From CAZIVP01 sp964542915 (GTDB lineage Bacteria; Calditrichota; Calditrichia; Calditrichales; Calditrichaceae): a stretch of 64,000 nt of DNA. The notes beneath the pieces are model-generated. The model did not search any database and was not told where the DNA came from. It worked only from the letters and a program-made list of their open reading frames with translations. This document shows, piece after piece, positions 54,743-63,045 of this stretch; within the stretch, counting starts at the first letter, position 1, and every line of letters starts with the position of its first letter. The stretch spans positions 372,001-436,000 of the forward strand of contig CAZIVP010000001.1 in the NCBI GenBank assembly GCA_964542915.1. The letters run 5' to 3'. The position numbers and the translations under genes were made by a program.

Positions 54743-54758
54743 TGGTATGGTTGTTGAA
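54743..54758 (+). promoter_or_regulatory. candidate sigma54 (-24/-12) promoter
   Basis: TGGTATG-GTTG-TTGA fits the TGGCACG-N4-TTGC spacing exactly, with the invariant GG and TG bases present, but the second half reads TTGA rather than TTGC. It lies about 60 bases ahead of the porin start and opposite a sigma54-activator gene, which makes it worth noting in spite of the imperfect match. Confidence 0.4.
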
Positions 54759-54820
54759 AAGAATAAAGTGAAATATTTCATAAGAATGCAATAGGTTGAA
54801 CCAAACCAAACGGAGGCAAA

Positions 54821-56281
54821 ATGAAACGTTTTATCGCCAAAACTTTAATCGTTCTTTTTATTCTAACGCCAACGCTTTTTGCGGTTGATTTTAAAGTTAA
54901 CGGCGTGTACACCGCATGGGCCCAGTCGCAGCATGCTTTTAACCTGAACAGCGATGTCTATGACCATAACTACGTAGTTCAGATGCTGCGTTTTAACGTC
55001 CAGGCTCAAGCGAGTGATAACCTGAAAGTGGTTACTCGCTTTGATATTGCCCAGGGATGGTGGGGTGTCGATAACGCTCTCCGCAGCGTAGAGCGTCCTT
55101 ACGGTTCTTACGGCGGCAGCAGTCTGTTCGATTACAAAGACACCAATTACCTTTTTCATGTGGACCAGGCTTATGTGGATTTCAATGTACCTGACTTACC
55201 CATAAGCGCCCGTATCGGCCGCATGTGGTACGGCCTCGGCAACAAAATCATGGTGGATAATAACTACGATGGAATACAAATCGATTTTAACGATGTGATC
55301 GGCAAAAAAATTACGCTGGGGTGGGCTAAAGTTTCCGAAGGCGCCGACGGCTTAAGCGATCTTGTAACCGAAGATGCGGAGGGCAATGTACTCCAGGACG
55401 CCCGCGACGCCGATTTGATTACGGTTGATTTTCAAAATGAAGCCGGAGCATTCAAATATAATGCTTACGGATTTTATTATACCGATCGCAGCGTCGATGA
55501 CATGAATGCCTATGTGCCGCATCATCTTCAATTTTTTAGAACGCGTTTCACTCCGCAAATCACGCAATTGACCGCCCTGGGACTGGCCGGAACTTATAAA
55601 GCCGGTAAACTCACGGTTGACGGGGAATTGGATTATTTGATGGGTAAGGACGATATCGACAACCAGACGCACGGCTCCAATCAATTGGTGGATATTAACG
55701 ACGGCGATTTAAGCGGTTATAATCTTTACCTGAAGGCGAATTACGCCGCCACCGATAAGCTTACGGTAGGCGCCGTTGGCGGTATGGGATCGGGCGACGA
55801 TGATGTAACCTCGGGCGCCGGTAATGTCAATAAATTACGCACATCCGGTTTTTTCTACATTACCGAGGTCTGGGAAGATTCCATTATGCCCGATGAAGAA
55901 GGCATCACCCCGCAGGGATTGGGCGCACCCAATGTCCGCGGTTACCGCGAACTGGAAAATTCCACGCTTTTTCAGGTAAACGGCGATTATAAAGTGACAA
56001 AGAAATTTTCGACCTTCCTCTCATATACTTACATCATGGCAACCCAACCTGTTTATGAGTGGAACCCTGATGGAACGCCAAACATGAACGGTGCATCCGC
56101 CAGCGATATCGGCCAGGAGATTGATTTTAAATTTAATTACGCCATGCAACCGGGATTGAACTTCCTGTTACGCGGCGGCTACTTCATGCCCGGCGACGCA
56201 GCCGGATACCTGCTCAACGGTAACACCCAAAACAGCGACGCCGCCTGGGAATTAAAGGGCATGGTGCTTTACAAATTCTGA
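54821..56281 (+). CDS. outer-membrane beta-barrel porin
   Basis: The 486-residue protein has a signal peptide ('LIVLFILTPTLFA') and then alternating amphipathic strands rich in Tyr, Gly and Asp, such as 'LKVVTRFDIAQGWWG', 'AYVDFNVPDLPISARIGRMW' and 'ITLGWAKVSEGADG', ending with a terminal-strand pattern 'DAAWELKGMVLYKF' (aromatic last residue). It resembles alginate-export or DcaP-like porins, but I cannot assign a substrate. An extracellular loop contains 'LGAPNVRGYREL'. It is the first gene of the unit with the nitrate reduction genes and may admit nitrate or another anion. A strong terminator directly follows. Confidence 0.8.
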   Translation: MKRFIAKTLIVLFILTPTLFAVDFKVNGVYTAWAQSQHAFNLNSDVYDHNYVVQMLRFNVQAQASDNLKVVTRFDIAQGWWGVDNALRSVERPYGSYGGSSLFDYKDTNYLFHVDQAYVDFNVPDLPISARIGRMWYGLGNKIMVDNNYDGIQIDFNDVIGKKITLGWAKVSEGADGLSDLVTEDAEGNVLQDARDADLITVDFQNEAGAFKYNAYGFYYTDRSVDDMNAYVPHHLQFFRTRFTPQITQLTALGLAGTYKAGKLTVDGELDYLMGKDDIDNQTHGSNQLVDINDGDLSGYNLYLKANYAATDKLTVGAVGGMGSGDDDVTSGAGNVNKLRTSGFFYITEVWEDSIMPDEEGITPQGLGAPNVRGYRELENSTLFQVNGDYKVTKKFSTFLSYTYIMATQPVYEWNPDGTPNMNGASASDIGQEIDFKFNYAMQPGLNFLLRGGYFMPGDAAGYLLNGNTQNSDAAWELKGMVLYKF

Positions 56282-56297
56282 TCGTAGCCATATGAAA

Positions 56298-56331
56298 GGG
56301 TATGACGTTATAACGTCATACCCGTTTTTTA
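56298..56331 (+). terminator. rho-independent terminator after the porin
   Basis: GGGTATGACGTTA and TAACGTCATACCC (56298-56323) form a perfect 26-base palindrome, followed by GTTTTTTATTTT. It begins 17 bases past the porin stop, so the porin and nap genes are probably transcribed with strong attenuation between them. Confidence 0.9.
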
Positions 56332-56363
56332 TTTTCAGTAAGATTAAACCAAATGGAGCAATC

Positions 56364-56738
56364 ATGATGAAAAAAAACACCCTGTTAAAAGTGCTCTTAC
56401 TACTGGCGCCGGTCTTTTTATTTTTTACGATTCAAGCCACGGCCGGTGAAGAGCAGGAAAAACATCCCGAGGTGGACTTCTCCATGAGCTGCAAGGCGTG
56501 CCATAAAACGGTTACCCCGGATATCCATGATGAATGGAAGGCCAGCGCTCATGGTAAAATGAACTTTGCCTGCTATATGTGTCATGGCGACGGTAAAGAA
56601 GAATTCCACGTTAAACCGGGCAGTGAACGTTGCGTAAGTTGCCACTCCGATCAGGAAGTGGATTTCAGCAAAACCAAACTGAGCAATTGTTTCGACTGTC
56701 ACCAGGGGCATTCATTGAAGTTTCATCAAGCACAATAA
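56364..56738 (+). CDS. napM: small periplasmic tetraheme cytochrome c (NapM-like)
   Basis: The ATG at 56364 (or 56367) follows TGGAG and starts a signal peptide ('LLKVLLLLAPVFLFFTIQATAG'); the frame opens further upstream at 56292, but those codons lie in the terminator. The mature part, about 100 residues, holds four c-heme sites: CKACH, CYMCH, CVSCH and CFDCH, with distal histidines. It lies 13 bases before napA. Tetraheme NapM precedes napA in Desulfovibrio desulfuricans, where NapB is absent, so this is the likely electron donor to NapA. A cytochrome c7/c3-like role is the alternative. Confidence 0.82.
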   Translation: MMKKNTLLKVLLLLAPVFLFFTIQATAGEEQEKHPEVDFSMSCKACHKTVTPDIHDEWKASAHGKMNFACYMCHGDGKEEFHVKPGSERCVSCHSDQEVDFSKTKLSNCFDCHQGHSLKFHQAQ

Positions 56739-56751
56739 AGAGGAGGCAACC

Positions 56752-59019
56752 ATGGCGGTTTCCCGAAGAGATTTTCTGAAAAAATCGGCTGCTGCCACGG
56801 CCGCTGCCAGTATCGGCGTCAATCTGCTTCCCGGCATGAACAATGCCTTGTTTGCGGATAACATGCAATGGCATAAATCGGTATGCCGGTATTGCGGCGT
56901 AGGCTGCGGTGTGATGGTCGGAGAAAAAGACGGTAAAATTGCAGCGGTGAAAGGGGATAAAGAGAATACCATAAACAACGGCCATCTATGCATAAAAGCG
57001 TTTTATTTACAAAAGGCGGTCCATGCCAAAACACGTCTGGATCATGCCTTGATTAAAAAGAACGGAGAATTCCGGAAAGCGAGCATGGAAGAGGCGCTCG
57101 ATTATGTGGCGAAGAAGTTTAATGATATCCGTCAGGCTCATGGTCCCGATGCCCTGGCCTTTTATGGTTCAGGACAGGCGGAGACCGAAGAGACTTACAT
57201 AGCCAATAAGCTTTTCAAGGGCTGTATCGGCACCAACAATGTGGAGGGCAATCCCCGTTTGTGTATGGCCAGCGCTGTGGGCGGCTATCTGACCAGCCTG
57301 GGTTTGGATGAACCCGCCGGCACCTACGAAGATATCGAGAAGGCCGATATGTTTATGCTGATCGGCTCCAATACGGCGGAAGCGCATCCTATTGTTTTCG
57401 AACGTATCATGCGCCACAAAAATAAGAATCCTGATGTCAAAATTTTGATCATTGATCCGCGTAAAACGCCCACCGATCAGGTGGCAGACTTGCACCTGTT
57501 TGTAAAACCGGGATACGACCTGGCGGTGTTGCATGCCATGGCCAAGATTATGATCGAAGAAGGGTATGTGGATGAAGATTTTATCCGGAACCATGTGAAT
57601 TTTAAGGATAATGAAAAGGATTTGACCTACGCCCAATATAAACAATTCCTGCAGACCTTTACGCCGGAATACGCCGCTAAAGAGAGCGGAGCAGAGGCGA
57701 AAAATATCGTTAAAGCGGCGCGCATGTTCGGACAATCTTCTGCCGTCATGAGCATGTGGACGATGGGAATCAATCAGCGTACCCGCGGCGTATGGGCCAA
57801 TAATCTGATCACCAATCTGCATTTACTCACCGGTAAAATCGGAAAACCCGGATGCGATTCATTCTCCTTAACCGGCCAGCCCAATGCCTGCGGCGGCGTA
57901 CGTGAGGGCGGAGGCCTCTGTCATTTGTTGCCGGCACACCGTGTTGTTGCAAATCCTCAGCACCGCAAAGAAGTAGCAAAGGTTTGGGAAGTTCCCGAGA
58001 GCAAGATTCAGCCTAAACCGGGCAAACATACGATCGCCATGTTCACGGCATTGAACGAAGGCGAAATCAAAGGCATTCTTGTCCTTTGTACCAATCCTGC
58101 TCAGTCCCTGCCCAACGCCAGTAAATACTGGAAAGGATTAAAAGAACAATTCGTAGTCGTAGCCGAGTCCTTTTTCCCGACGGCCACAACGGAATATGCC
58201 GATGTTGTACTGCCGGCATCTTTCTGGACGGAAAAAGAGGGCGTTTACGGCTGTACCGAGCGGCGTTCGCAGTATATGCCGAAAGTTAAGGATGCACCCG
58301 GCGAAGCCCGCTGGGACGCCTTTATTTTACGCGACCTGGCGAAGAAAATGGGCTTCGAAAAAGAGTTCCGTAAATACAATACTGCCGAAGATATCTGGAA
58401 CGAATATCGCGTGCTCACCAAAGGTAAAGACATGGATTTGTGGGGCGCCACCTATGAACGCCTGAAAAAGGTGCGCGGCTTAACCTGGCCGGTGCCGAGC
58501 GAGGATCATCCGGGCACATACAAACGCTATACCGAGGGCGATCCGTTGTTTGATGAACTACCCGCGGAGAAGAAAGCGGGACGCCGCATGTACTTTTATG
58601 GCAAACCGGATGGAAGGGCGATCGTATGGGCAAGGCCCGATAAAGGACCGGAAGAGCCCACCGATGCGGAATATCCGTTTGCCTTAACCACCGGTCGCGT
58701 TCTGGAACACTGGCACACGATGACAATGACCGGTACGGCGCCGGAATTGAGACGGGCCGTCCCGCAATGTTATGTGGAAATCCATCCCGATGACGCCAGG
58801 GCGTTAGGCATTTCCGATCGTCAGGAGGTTACCGTTAAAACACGTCGCGGCGATCTGAAACTGCCGGCGCGTGTAATCGATCGCCCCGAACCGGGTACGG
58901 TTTTTATCCCCTGGCACTGGGAAGAGTGGATGGCCAACGTTCTCACGATCGACGCCTTTGATCCGGGTTCCAAGGAACCGGAATACAAAGTCTGTGCCGC
59001 TCAAATTAGCAAAGCATGA
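56752..59019 (+). CDS. napA: periplasmic nitrate reductase catalytic subunit
   Basis: NapA reduces nitrate to nitrite in the periplasm at a Mo-bis-MGD centre. The 755-residue protein begins with a Tat signal (SRRDFLKKSAAATAAA), then the 4Fe-4S ligands Cys45, Cys48, Cys52 and Cys80 ('CRYCGVGCG' ... 'GHLCIKAF') and the Mo ligand Cys171 in 'NVEGNPRLCMASAV'. Further signatures are 'GQPNACGGVREGGGLCHLLPAHR' in parts, 'LCTNPAQSLPN' and the C-terminal 'FALTTGRVLEHWHTMTMTG'. The length equals that of the monomeric Desulfovibrio enzyme and is shorter than the NapAB type, in keeping with the missing napB. The TorD-type protein at 27738 and NapD are candidate chaperones. Confidence 0.96.
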   Translation: MAVSRRDFLKKSAAATAAASIGVNLLPGMNNALFADNMQWHKSVCRYCGVGCGVMVGEKDGKIAAVKGDKENTINNGHLCIKAFYLQKAVHAKTRLDHALIKKNGEFRKASMEEALDYVAKKFNDIRQAHGPDALAFYGSGQAETEETYIANKLFKGCIGTNNVEGNPRLCMASAVGGYLTSLGLDEPAGTYEDIEKADMFMLIGSNTAEAHPIVFERIMRHKNKNPDVKILIIDPRKTPTDQVADLHLFVKPGYDLAVLHAMAKIMIEEGYVDEDFIRNHVNFKDNEKDLTYAQYKQFLQTFTPEYAAKESGAEAKNIVKAARMFGQSSAVMSMWTMGINQRTRGVWANNLITNLHLLTGKIGKPGCDSFSLTGQPNACGGVREGGGLCHLLPAHRVVANPQHRKEVAKVWEVPESKIQPKPGKHTIAMFTALNEGEIKGILVLCTNPAQSLPNASKYWKGLKEQFVVVAESFFPTATTEYADVVLPASFWTEKEGVYGCTERRSQYMPKVKDAPGEARWDAFILRDLAKKMGFEKEFRKYNTAEDIWNEYRVLTKGKDMDLWGATYERLKKVRGLTWPVPSEDHPGTYKRYTEGDPLFDELPAEKKAGRRMYFYGKPDGRAIVWARPDKGPEEPTDAEYPFALTTGRVLEHWHTMTMTGTAPELRRAVPQCYVEIHPDDARALGISDRQEVTVKTRRGDLKLPARVIDRPEPGTVFIPWHWEEWMANVLTIDAFDPGSKEPEYKVCAAQISKA

Positions 59020-59028
59020 TGGCCCTCG

Positions 59029-59064
59029 GGAAAGACCGGATGTGGAGTCCGGTCTTTCCTTTTT
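59029..59064 (+). terminator. rho-independent terminator between napA and the ferredoxin genes
   Basis: GGAAAGACCGGA (59029-59040) pairs with TCCGGTCTTTCC (59048-59059) around TGTGGAG, followed by TTTTT. This strong hairpin, nine bases past the napA stop, would end or strongly reduce transcription into the downstream nap genes. Confidence 0.9.
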
Positions 59065-59102
59065 AGTTTATCCTGGATGAACGAAAGGAATGATTCAGAA
59101 AA

Positions 59103-59681
59103 ATGAACACGCAGGAACAGGTAAGCCGTAAAGAATTCATCAAATCATTCTTTAAAATACTGCGCGGCGGAGCGGACGCCGATGATGCGGCGGAGCATGG
59201 AACACAAAAACCTCCGGCTTATGTATTGCCGCCCGGCGCCCGGAAGGAAGAACATTTTCTGGATAACTGCAACCATTGTTATGCCTGCGTTGCGGCCTGT
59301 ATGCACGAAGCGATCGCCGTTTATCGGCGGGATGAGCATCACGCTTTGTACGGTTATCCTTACATTGATCCGCGAATACAGCCCTGTTTGAAAAATGATA
59401 ATTTTCCGTGCATCGAGGCCTGTCCCACACCGGCGCTGGACTGGGCTTACCGTGATTTTTCCGAACGTTACGCCGTGATCGATACGGATATTTGTTTCGC
59501 TTACCGGGATCTGTTCTGTATGACCTGTGTTCAGCATTGTCCGCCGCAGGAGCAAGCGATTAACCTGGACTCGCAAGGCCGGCCCTCCGTGAATGAAGAT
59601 AATTGCAGCGGATGCGGCATTTGTATCCTTTATTGCCCTTCGGAGCCGCCGGCAATCACAATACACGCAAGCAAAGATTGA
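59103..59681 (+). CDS. NapG/NapF-like 4Fe-4S ferredoxin
   Basis: The 192-residue protein carries four cysteine clusters of the NapG type: 'CNHCYACVAACMHEAI', 'CLKNDNFPCIEACPT', 'CFAYRDLFCMTCVQHCPP' and 'CSGCGICILYCPSEPPA'. In the second one the expected second Cys is Asn (CLKN rather than CxxC), so that cluster has only three Cys ligands. The N-terminus 'SRKEFIKSFFKIL' resembles a degenerate twin-arginine signal, and 'LPPGARKEEHFLDNC' matches the NapG lead-in. It is a paralogue of the napG gene at 60050. Probable role: electron transfer between NapH and NapA, or assembly of NapA. It is the first gene behind a terminator. Confidence 0.82.
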   Translation: MNTQEQVSRKEFIKSFFKILRGGADADDAAEHGTQKPPAYVLPPGARKEEHFLDNCNHCYACVAACMHEAIAVYRRDEHHALYGYPYIDPRIQPCLKNDNFPCIEACPTPALDWAYRDFSERYAVIDTDICFAYRDLFCMTCVQHCPPQEQAINLDSQGRPSVNEDNCSGCGICILYCPSEPPAITIHASKD

Positions 59682-59690
59682 GGTATACCT

Positions 59691-59957
59691 ATGCCGATTA
59701 GCGGTGTAGTCATTTTAACCCAAAACGAAAAAACCCAACCGGTTTTGACAGCGCTCCAAAAGATGGACGATGTAACAACCTACGGTATCCATAAAGGGCA
59801 TTACATCATTGCCGTCCTTGAAGCCGAAAATTCCAAAAACCTGGAAGCGCTGACCCGTGATATTCAGGAGAACATTGAAGGCGTACTGGGTATTTATCCA
59901 GCTTATGTTAATTTTGAAAATGAATTGGAAAGTGAAAACGACCATGGACGGACATAA
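59691..59957 (+). CDS. napD: NapD Tat-proofreading chaperone
   Basis: NapD binds the NapA Tat signal peptide in the cytoplasm and delays export until the cofactor is in place. The 88-residue ferredoxin-like-fold protein begins 'MPISGVVILTQNEKTQPVL' and has the internal 'GKLIV'-like strand 'KGHYIIAVLEAENSKN' and the 'IEGVLGIYPAYVNFE' end typical of the family. It lies 9 bases behind the ferredoxin gene. Only modest sequence conservation exists in NapD, but size, context and the first strand agree. Confidence 0.88.
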   Translation: MPISGVVILTQNEKTQPVLTALQKMDDVTTYGIHKGHYIIAVLEAENSKNLEALTRDIQENIEGVLGIYPAYVNFENELESENDHGRT

Positions 59958-60049
59958 CATAGGCATTTGTAGCAAGGCATGAATAGGCGCCGGCTCAGTC
60001 TGATTTTCAATTAATCTGGTGCATTAACGCAGAGGACAAACCTGTAACG

Positions 60050-60568
60050 ATGTTGTTAAATTTATTAAATCGATTAGCCAATATTCGGATGCCGCTTCGG
60101 CCGCCCGGCGCACTACATGAAGTGGATTTTCTTGATAAGTGCATTCGCTGCCGAAAATGCGGACAGGTCTGTCCATACGACAGTATCGTCAGCGCCCACG
60201 GATCATGGGGCGTAAGAATGGGGACGCCTTTCATTTATCCGGCGGACATACCGTGTTACCTTTGCGACGATTTCCCCTGCATCGAAGCCTGTCCCACAGG
60301 CGCTTTAAGTGAAGTTGAAGACAAACGCGATGTCCGCATGGGGATTGCGGTAATCGATAATTCGCTTTGCCTTCCGTATCAAGGCATCATTTGCCGGGCT
60401 TGTTATGAACGGTGCCCGATTTATCGCGAAGCCATTACCCTTAAAGAACAAATTTATCCCGTAGTGCACGAAGAGAGCTGCGTGGGCTGCGGCATTTGCG
60501 AACAGGTGTGCCCCACCGAGCCTAAAGCAATTACGGTTAAAAGCGCACACAAATCCAATAATACCTGA
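60050..60568 (+). CDS. napG: NapG-type ferredoxin
   Basis: NapG passes electrons from the membrane protein NapH towards the nitrate reductase. The 172-residue product has the family's 'LRPPGALHEVDFLDKC' lead-in and four complete 4Fe-4S clusters: 'CIRCRKCGQVCPYDSI', 'CYLCDDFPCIEACPTGAL', 'CLPYQGIICRACYERCP' and 'CVGCGICEQVCPTEPKA'. Unlike usual NapG it shows no Tat signal at its N-terminus ('MLLNLLNRLANIRMPL'); the 92 bases before it hold only a short out-of-frame 'MNRRRLSLIFN'. It lies 5 bases ahead of napH. Confidence 0.93.
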   Translation: MLLNLLNRLANIRMPLRPPGALHEVDFLDKCIRCRKCGQVCPYDSIVSAHGSWGVRMGTPFIYPADIPCYLCDDFPCIEACPTGALSEVEDKRDVRMGIAVIDNSLCLPYQGIICRACYERCPIYREAITLKEQIYPVVHEESCVGCGICEQVCPTEPKAITVKSAHKSNNT

Positions 60569-60573
60569 GTAAG

Positions 60574-61500
60574 ATGGAAGCGTTTATACAAAGACATATT
60601 ACGATATTGAGGCGAAGCGTTCAGTGGGCCGCCGTCATTTTGATTATTCTGATTCCCTTGCTAAATCGCTGGGGGTATCATGAATTGACGGGTACTTATT
60701 ACAGCATCAGCCTCTGGAATCTGGATATTATCGATCCGGCGATGATGGTGCAAACCATTCTGCTGAGCAAGGAGGCGACGTTTGTTCTATTGCTGGCGGG
60801 CTTTATTCCGCTTCTGTTCGCCTTCTTTTTCGGGAAAGTGTTTTGCAGTTGGATGTGTCCCTATAACTTGATTGCTGAATATGCCACACGCCTCAAATCC
60901 ATTTTTAAGCGCGATAGGGACGAAAGACACAACATTAATCCCAAGATGCATTATTACTGGTTCATTTTGGGGGCGATTTTATCAGTAATCGCCGTCAGCG
61001 GTCTGCCGTTGATTGCGTTTATTTCATTACCCGGCTTGATATCATCCCAATTGTCGGATTTGCTGTTTTCGGGTACGATCGGTATTGAGATCGCGCTCGT
61101 TTTTCTCATCCTGGTCCTGGAGCAGGCAGGGGGCAAGCGCTTCTGGTGCAAGTATGTATGCCCTGTCGGCGCAATGCTCGCCGTACCGCGCTGGCGTCGT
61201 ACGCTGGATATCCACTACGAACCGCGTCGCTGCCAGGTCCAGTGTTCCCGGGATAAACAATCGTTTGCCTGTAATGTCGCCTGTCCCCTCGATCTCGATC
61301 CCAGGCAGCGGGGTATCCACCCTTACTGTTACAATTGCGGAGCCTGTGTCGAAGTGTGTCAGCAATCGGGTAGCGGCGCCCTGTCCTTTACATTCGGAAC
61401 CGTAAGATCGAAGCCGGTTGTGCTAAAAGGGCGCCCAAAAGGCGACAATACCGACGAAACAACGCATAATATAAAGAGGAGGAAATATGGCTCAGAATGA
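60574..61500 (+). CDS. napH: NapH quinol dehydrogenase membrane subunit
   Basis: NapH is an inner-membrane iron-sulfur protein that can oxidise quinol with NapG. The 308-residue protein has four or five transmembrane helices, two cytoplasmic CxxxCP motifs ('FCSWMCPYNLI' and 'KYVCPVGAML'), and C-terminal 4Fe-4S sites ('CSRDKQSFACNVACPLDLD' and 'CYNCGACVEVCQQ'), as usual. It overlaps the Rieske gene by 14 bases. The last 20 residues are basic and not conserved. Confidence 0.94.
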   Translation: MEAFIQRHITILRRSVQWAAVILIILIPLLNRWGYHELTGTYYSISLWNLDIIDPAMMVQTILLSKEATFVLLLAGFIPLLFAFFFGKVFCSWMCPYNLIAEYATRLKSIFKRDRDERHNINPKMHYYWFILGAILSVIAVSGLPLIAFISLPGLISSQLSDLLFSGTIGIEIALVFLILVLEQAGGKRFWCKYVCPVGAMLAVPRWRRTLDIHYEPRRCQVQCSRDKQSFACNVACPLDLDPRQRGIHPYCYNCGACVEVCQQSGSGALSFTFGTVRSKPVVLKGRPKGDNTDETTHNIKRRKYGSE

Positions 61501-61951
61501 ACAACCGCAGACCAGACGCCAGTTTTTGGAACGGTTTGGTGTTGTGGGGGCTCTGGTCGTTGCTATCGGACTTTTCATTCGGCATGTTATTGCCTATCTC
61601 TTCCCGCCGAGAAAGGCCAAGAGTTATCATAAATATCTGGTTGCCAGGGAAGGGGAGATACCCTTGGGTAAAGCAAAAGAAATCAGTCTGGGCGGTAAAC
61701 CCGTTTTTGTGGTTCATTTAAAAAGCGGTTACCGCGTCTATTCCGGGGTTTGTACCCATCTGGGTTGTCTGGTACGCTGGGAAGAGCAAAACAATCGTTT
61801 TTACTGCCCCTGCCATCAGGGTATTTTCGATCCGAATGGCAAAGTTGTCAGTGGCCCGCCGCCGAGACCGCTTGATGAATATCAAATCGAACGCGACCGC
61901 CAACTGGTTTTTATCAAAGTTGAAGATAAAACGGAGGGGCCCTGGTCATGA
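61487..61951 (+). CDS. Rieske [2Fe-2S] protein
   Basis: The start follows GAGGAGG and overlaps the napH 3' end. The N-terminus has a Tat-like leader, 'TRRQFLERFGVVGALVV', which also serves as membrane anchor. The C-terminal half is a Rieske domain with 'VCTHLGCLV' and 'FYCPCHQGIFDPNG' binding a [2Fe-2S] cluster by two Cys and two His, and 'SGPPPRPLDEYQI' closing it. At 154 residues it is a typical short bc-complex Rieske. With the cytochrome b gene, whose start overlaps its stop in ATGA, it forms a quinol-oxidising complex. No cytochrome c1 gene is present. Confidence 0.94.
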   Translation: MAQNEQPQTRRQFLERFGVVGALVVAIGLFIRHVIAYLFPPRKAKSYHKYLVAREGEIPLGKAKEISLGGKPVFVVHLKSGYRVYSGVCTHLGCLVRWEEQNNRFYCPCHQGIFDPNGKVVSGPPPRPLDEYQIERDRQLVFIKVEDKTEGPWS

Positions 61952-62994
61952 AAGCGAAGGAGTGGTTTAAAGAACGATTTCCGATCGATTATCAGAAGTT
62001 CGTGGATATCAATGAAAAGATATTTCTCAAAGAGCCCATTCCCAATCATATGAAAAAATGGTGGTACTGTTCAGGCGCCATGCCGTTGATCTTATTCGGT
62101 ATTCAGGTGGTAACGGGCATTTTGCTCACTTTTTATTTTGTGCCGTCGCCGGATATGGCTTATGAAAGCGTACGGCATATCACCCAGGATGTGCGTATGG
62201 GCATTTGGGTCCGCGGTATCCATCGCTGGGGATCGAATCTGATGGTGATTGCCCTGTTATTACACATGACACGGGTCTATTTTACCAACGCCTATCGTAA
62301 ACCGCGGGAAATCAACTGGGTTGTCGGCGCTTTATTGTTTCTGCTGACGTTAACGTTTTCCTTTACCGGTTATTCGTTGATCAACAACCAGTTAGCCTAC
62401 TGGGCCACCACCGTCGGTACCAATATGTTTAAAGAGGTGCCTCTGATTGGCGGTGTTATGTTGGATTTTCTGCGTGGTGGTGAAGAGGTAACGGCAAACA
62501 CCTTAACCCGGTTTTTTATGATCCATGTGGGTTTATTGCCGTTTTTAACCATTCTCCTCATTGCGGTACATATCATCATTCTACGCATCCACGGCGTTTC
62601 CGAGCCGGAAGGATTCCCGAAAGGTCATTATTCTTTCTATCCGCATCATTTTTTTAAGATCATTATACTAACCCTGTTCGTCTTGAGTTTACTGAGCACG
62701 TTAACTGTGATATTTCCGCCGGGATTGGGTGTGGAGGCAAATCCTCAGCAGACGCCTTTGCATATTCGTCCCGAGTGGTATTTTTTCCCGACGTATCGTT
62801 TTCTCAAGCTGGTGCCGCTGTTAACGGGTATCGCCCTGTCGGCCGCTTTTGTTATCGCTCTGATCTTCTGGCCGTTTATTGAACCGCTGTTATCAAAGAG
62901 TTTAAAAAAGCGCGCCGCCATTAGTTATTTTGTGGGCTCGCTCACCATCGTCTTCACGGTAACCCTGACGGTTTGGGAGATGTTTTTCGCATGA
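61948..62994 (+). CDS. cytochrome b (bc1/b6f type, fused)
   Basis: The 348-residue membrane protein contains both halves of cytochrome b. Helix B carries 'HRWGSNLMVIALLLHMTRVY' with two heme His, helix D has 'FFMIHVGLLPFLTILLIAVH' with the other two, and the quinol-site 'RPEWYFFPTYRFLKL' (PEWY) lies in the C-terminal part. It has about seven to eight predicted helices, slightly shorter than bc1 cytochrome b. It couples with the Rieske protein upstream in a complex that oxidises menaquinol. The octaheme cytochrome 52 bases downstream could take over the electron-accepting role of cytochrome c1. Confidence 0.95.
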   Translation: MKAKEWFKERFPIDYQKFVDINEKIFLKEPIPNHMKKWWYCSGAMPLILFGIQVVTGILLTFYFVPSPDMAYESVRHITQDVRMGIWVRGIHRWGSNLMVIALLLHMTRVYFTNAYRKPREINWVVGALLFLLTLTFSFTGYSLINNQLAYWATTVGTNMFKEVPLIGGVMLDFLRGGEEVTANTLTRFFMIHVGLLPFLTILLIAVHIIILRIHGVSEPEGFPKGHYSFYPHHFFKIIILTLFVLSLLSTLTVIFPPGLGVEANPQQTPLHIRPEWYFFPTYRFLKLVPLLTGIALSAAFVIALIFWPFIEPLLSKSLKKRAAISYFVGSLTIVFTVTLTVWEMFFA

Positions 62995-63045
62995 TTTGTT
63001 TCGAAAATCAATATTCAGATAAACGATATCTTTATAGGAGGAAGT

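Noticed and set aside
57169..57822. 217-codon minus-strand frame inside napA
   Set aside because: Antisense shadow of a secure gene; His/Gly/Ile-rich, no family match.
59980..60015. Short frame MNRRRLSLIFN ahead of napG as a lost Tat signal
   Set aside because: Twin-arginine-like but out of frame with napG and stopped after 11 codons; no evidence for a frameshift.
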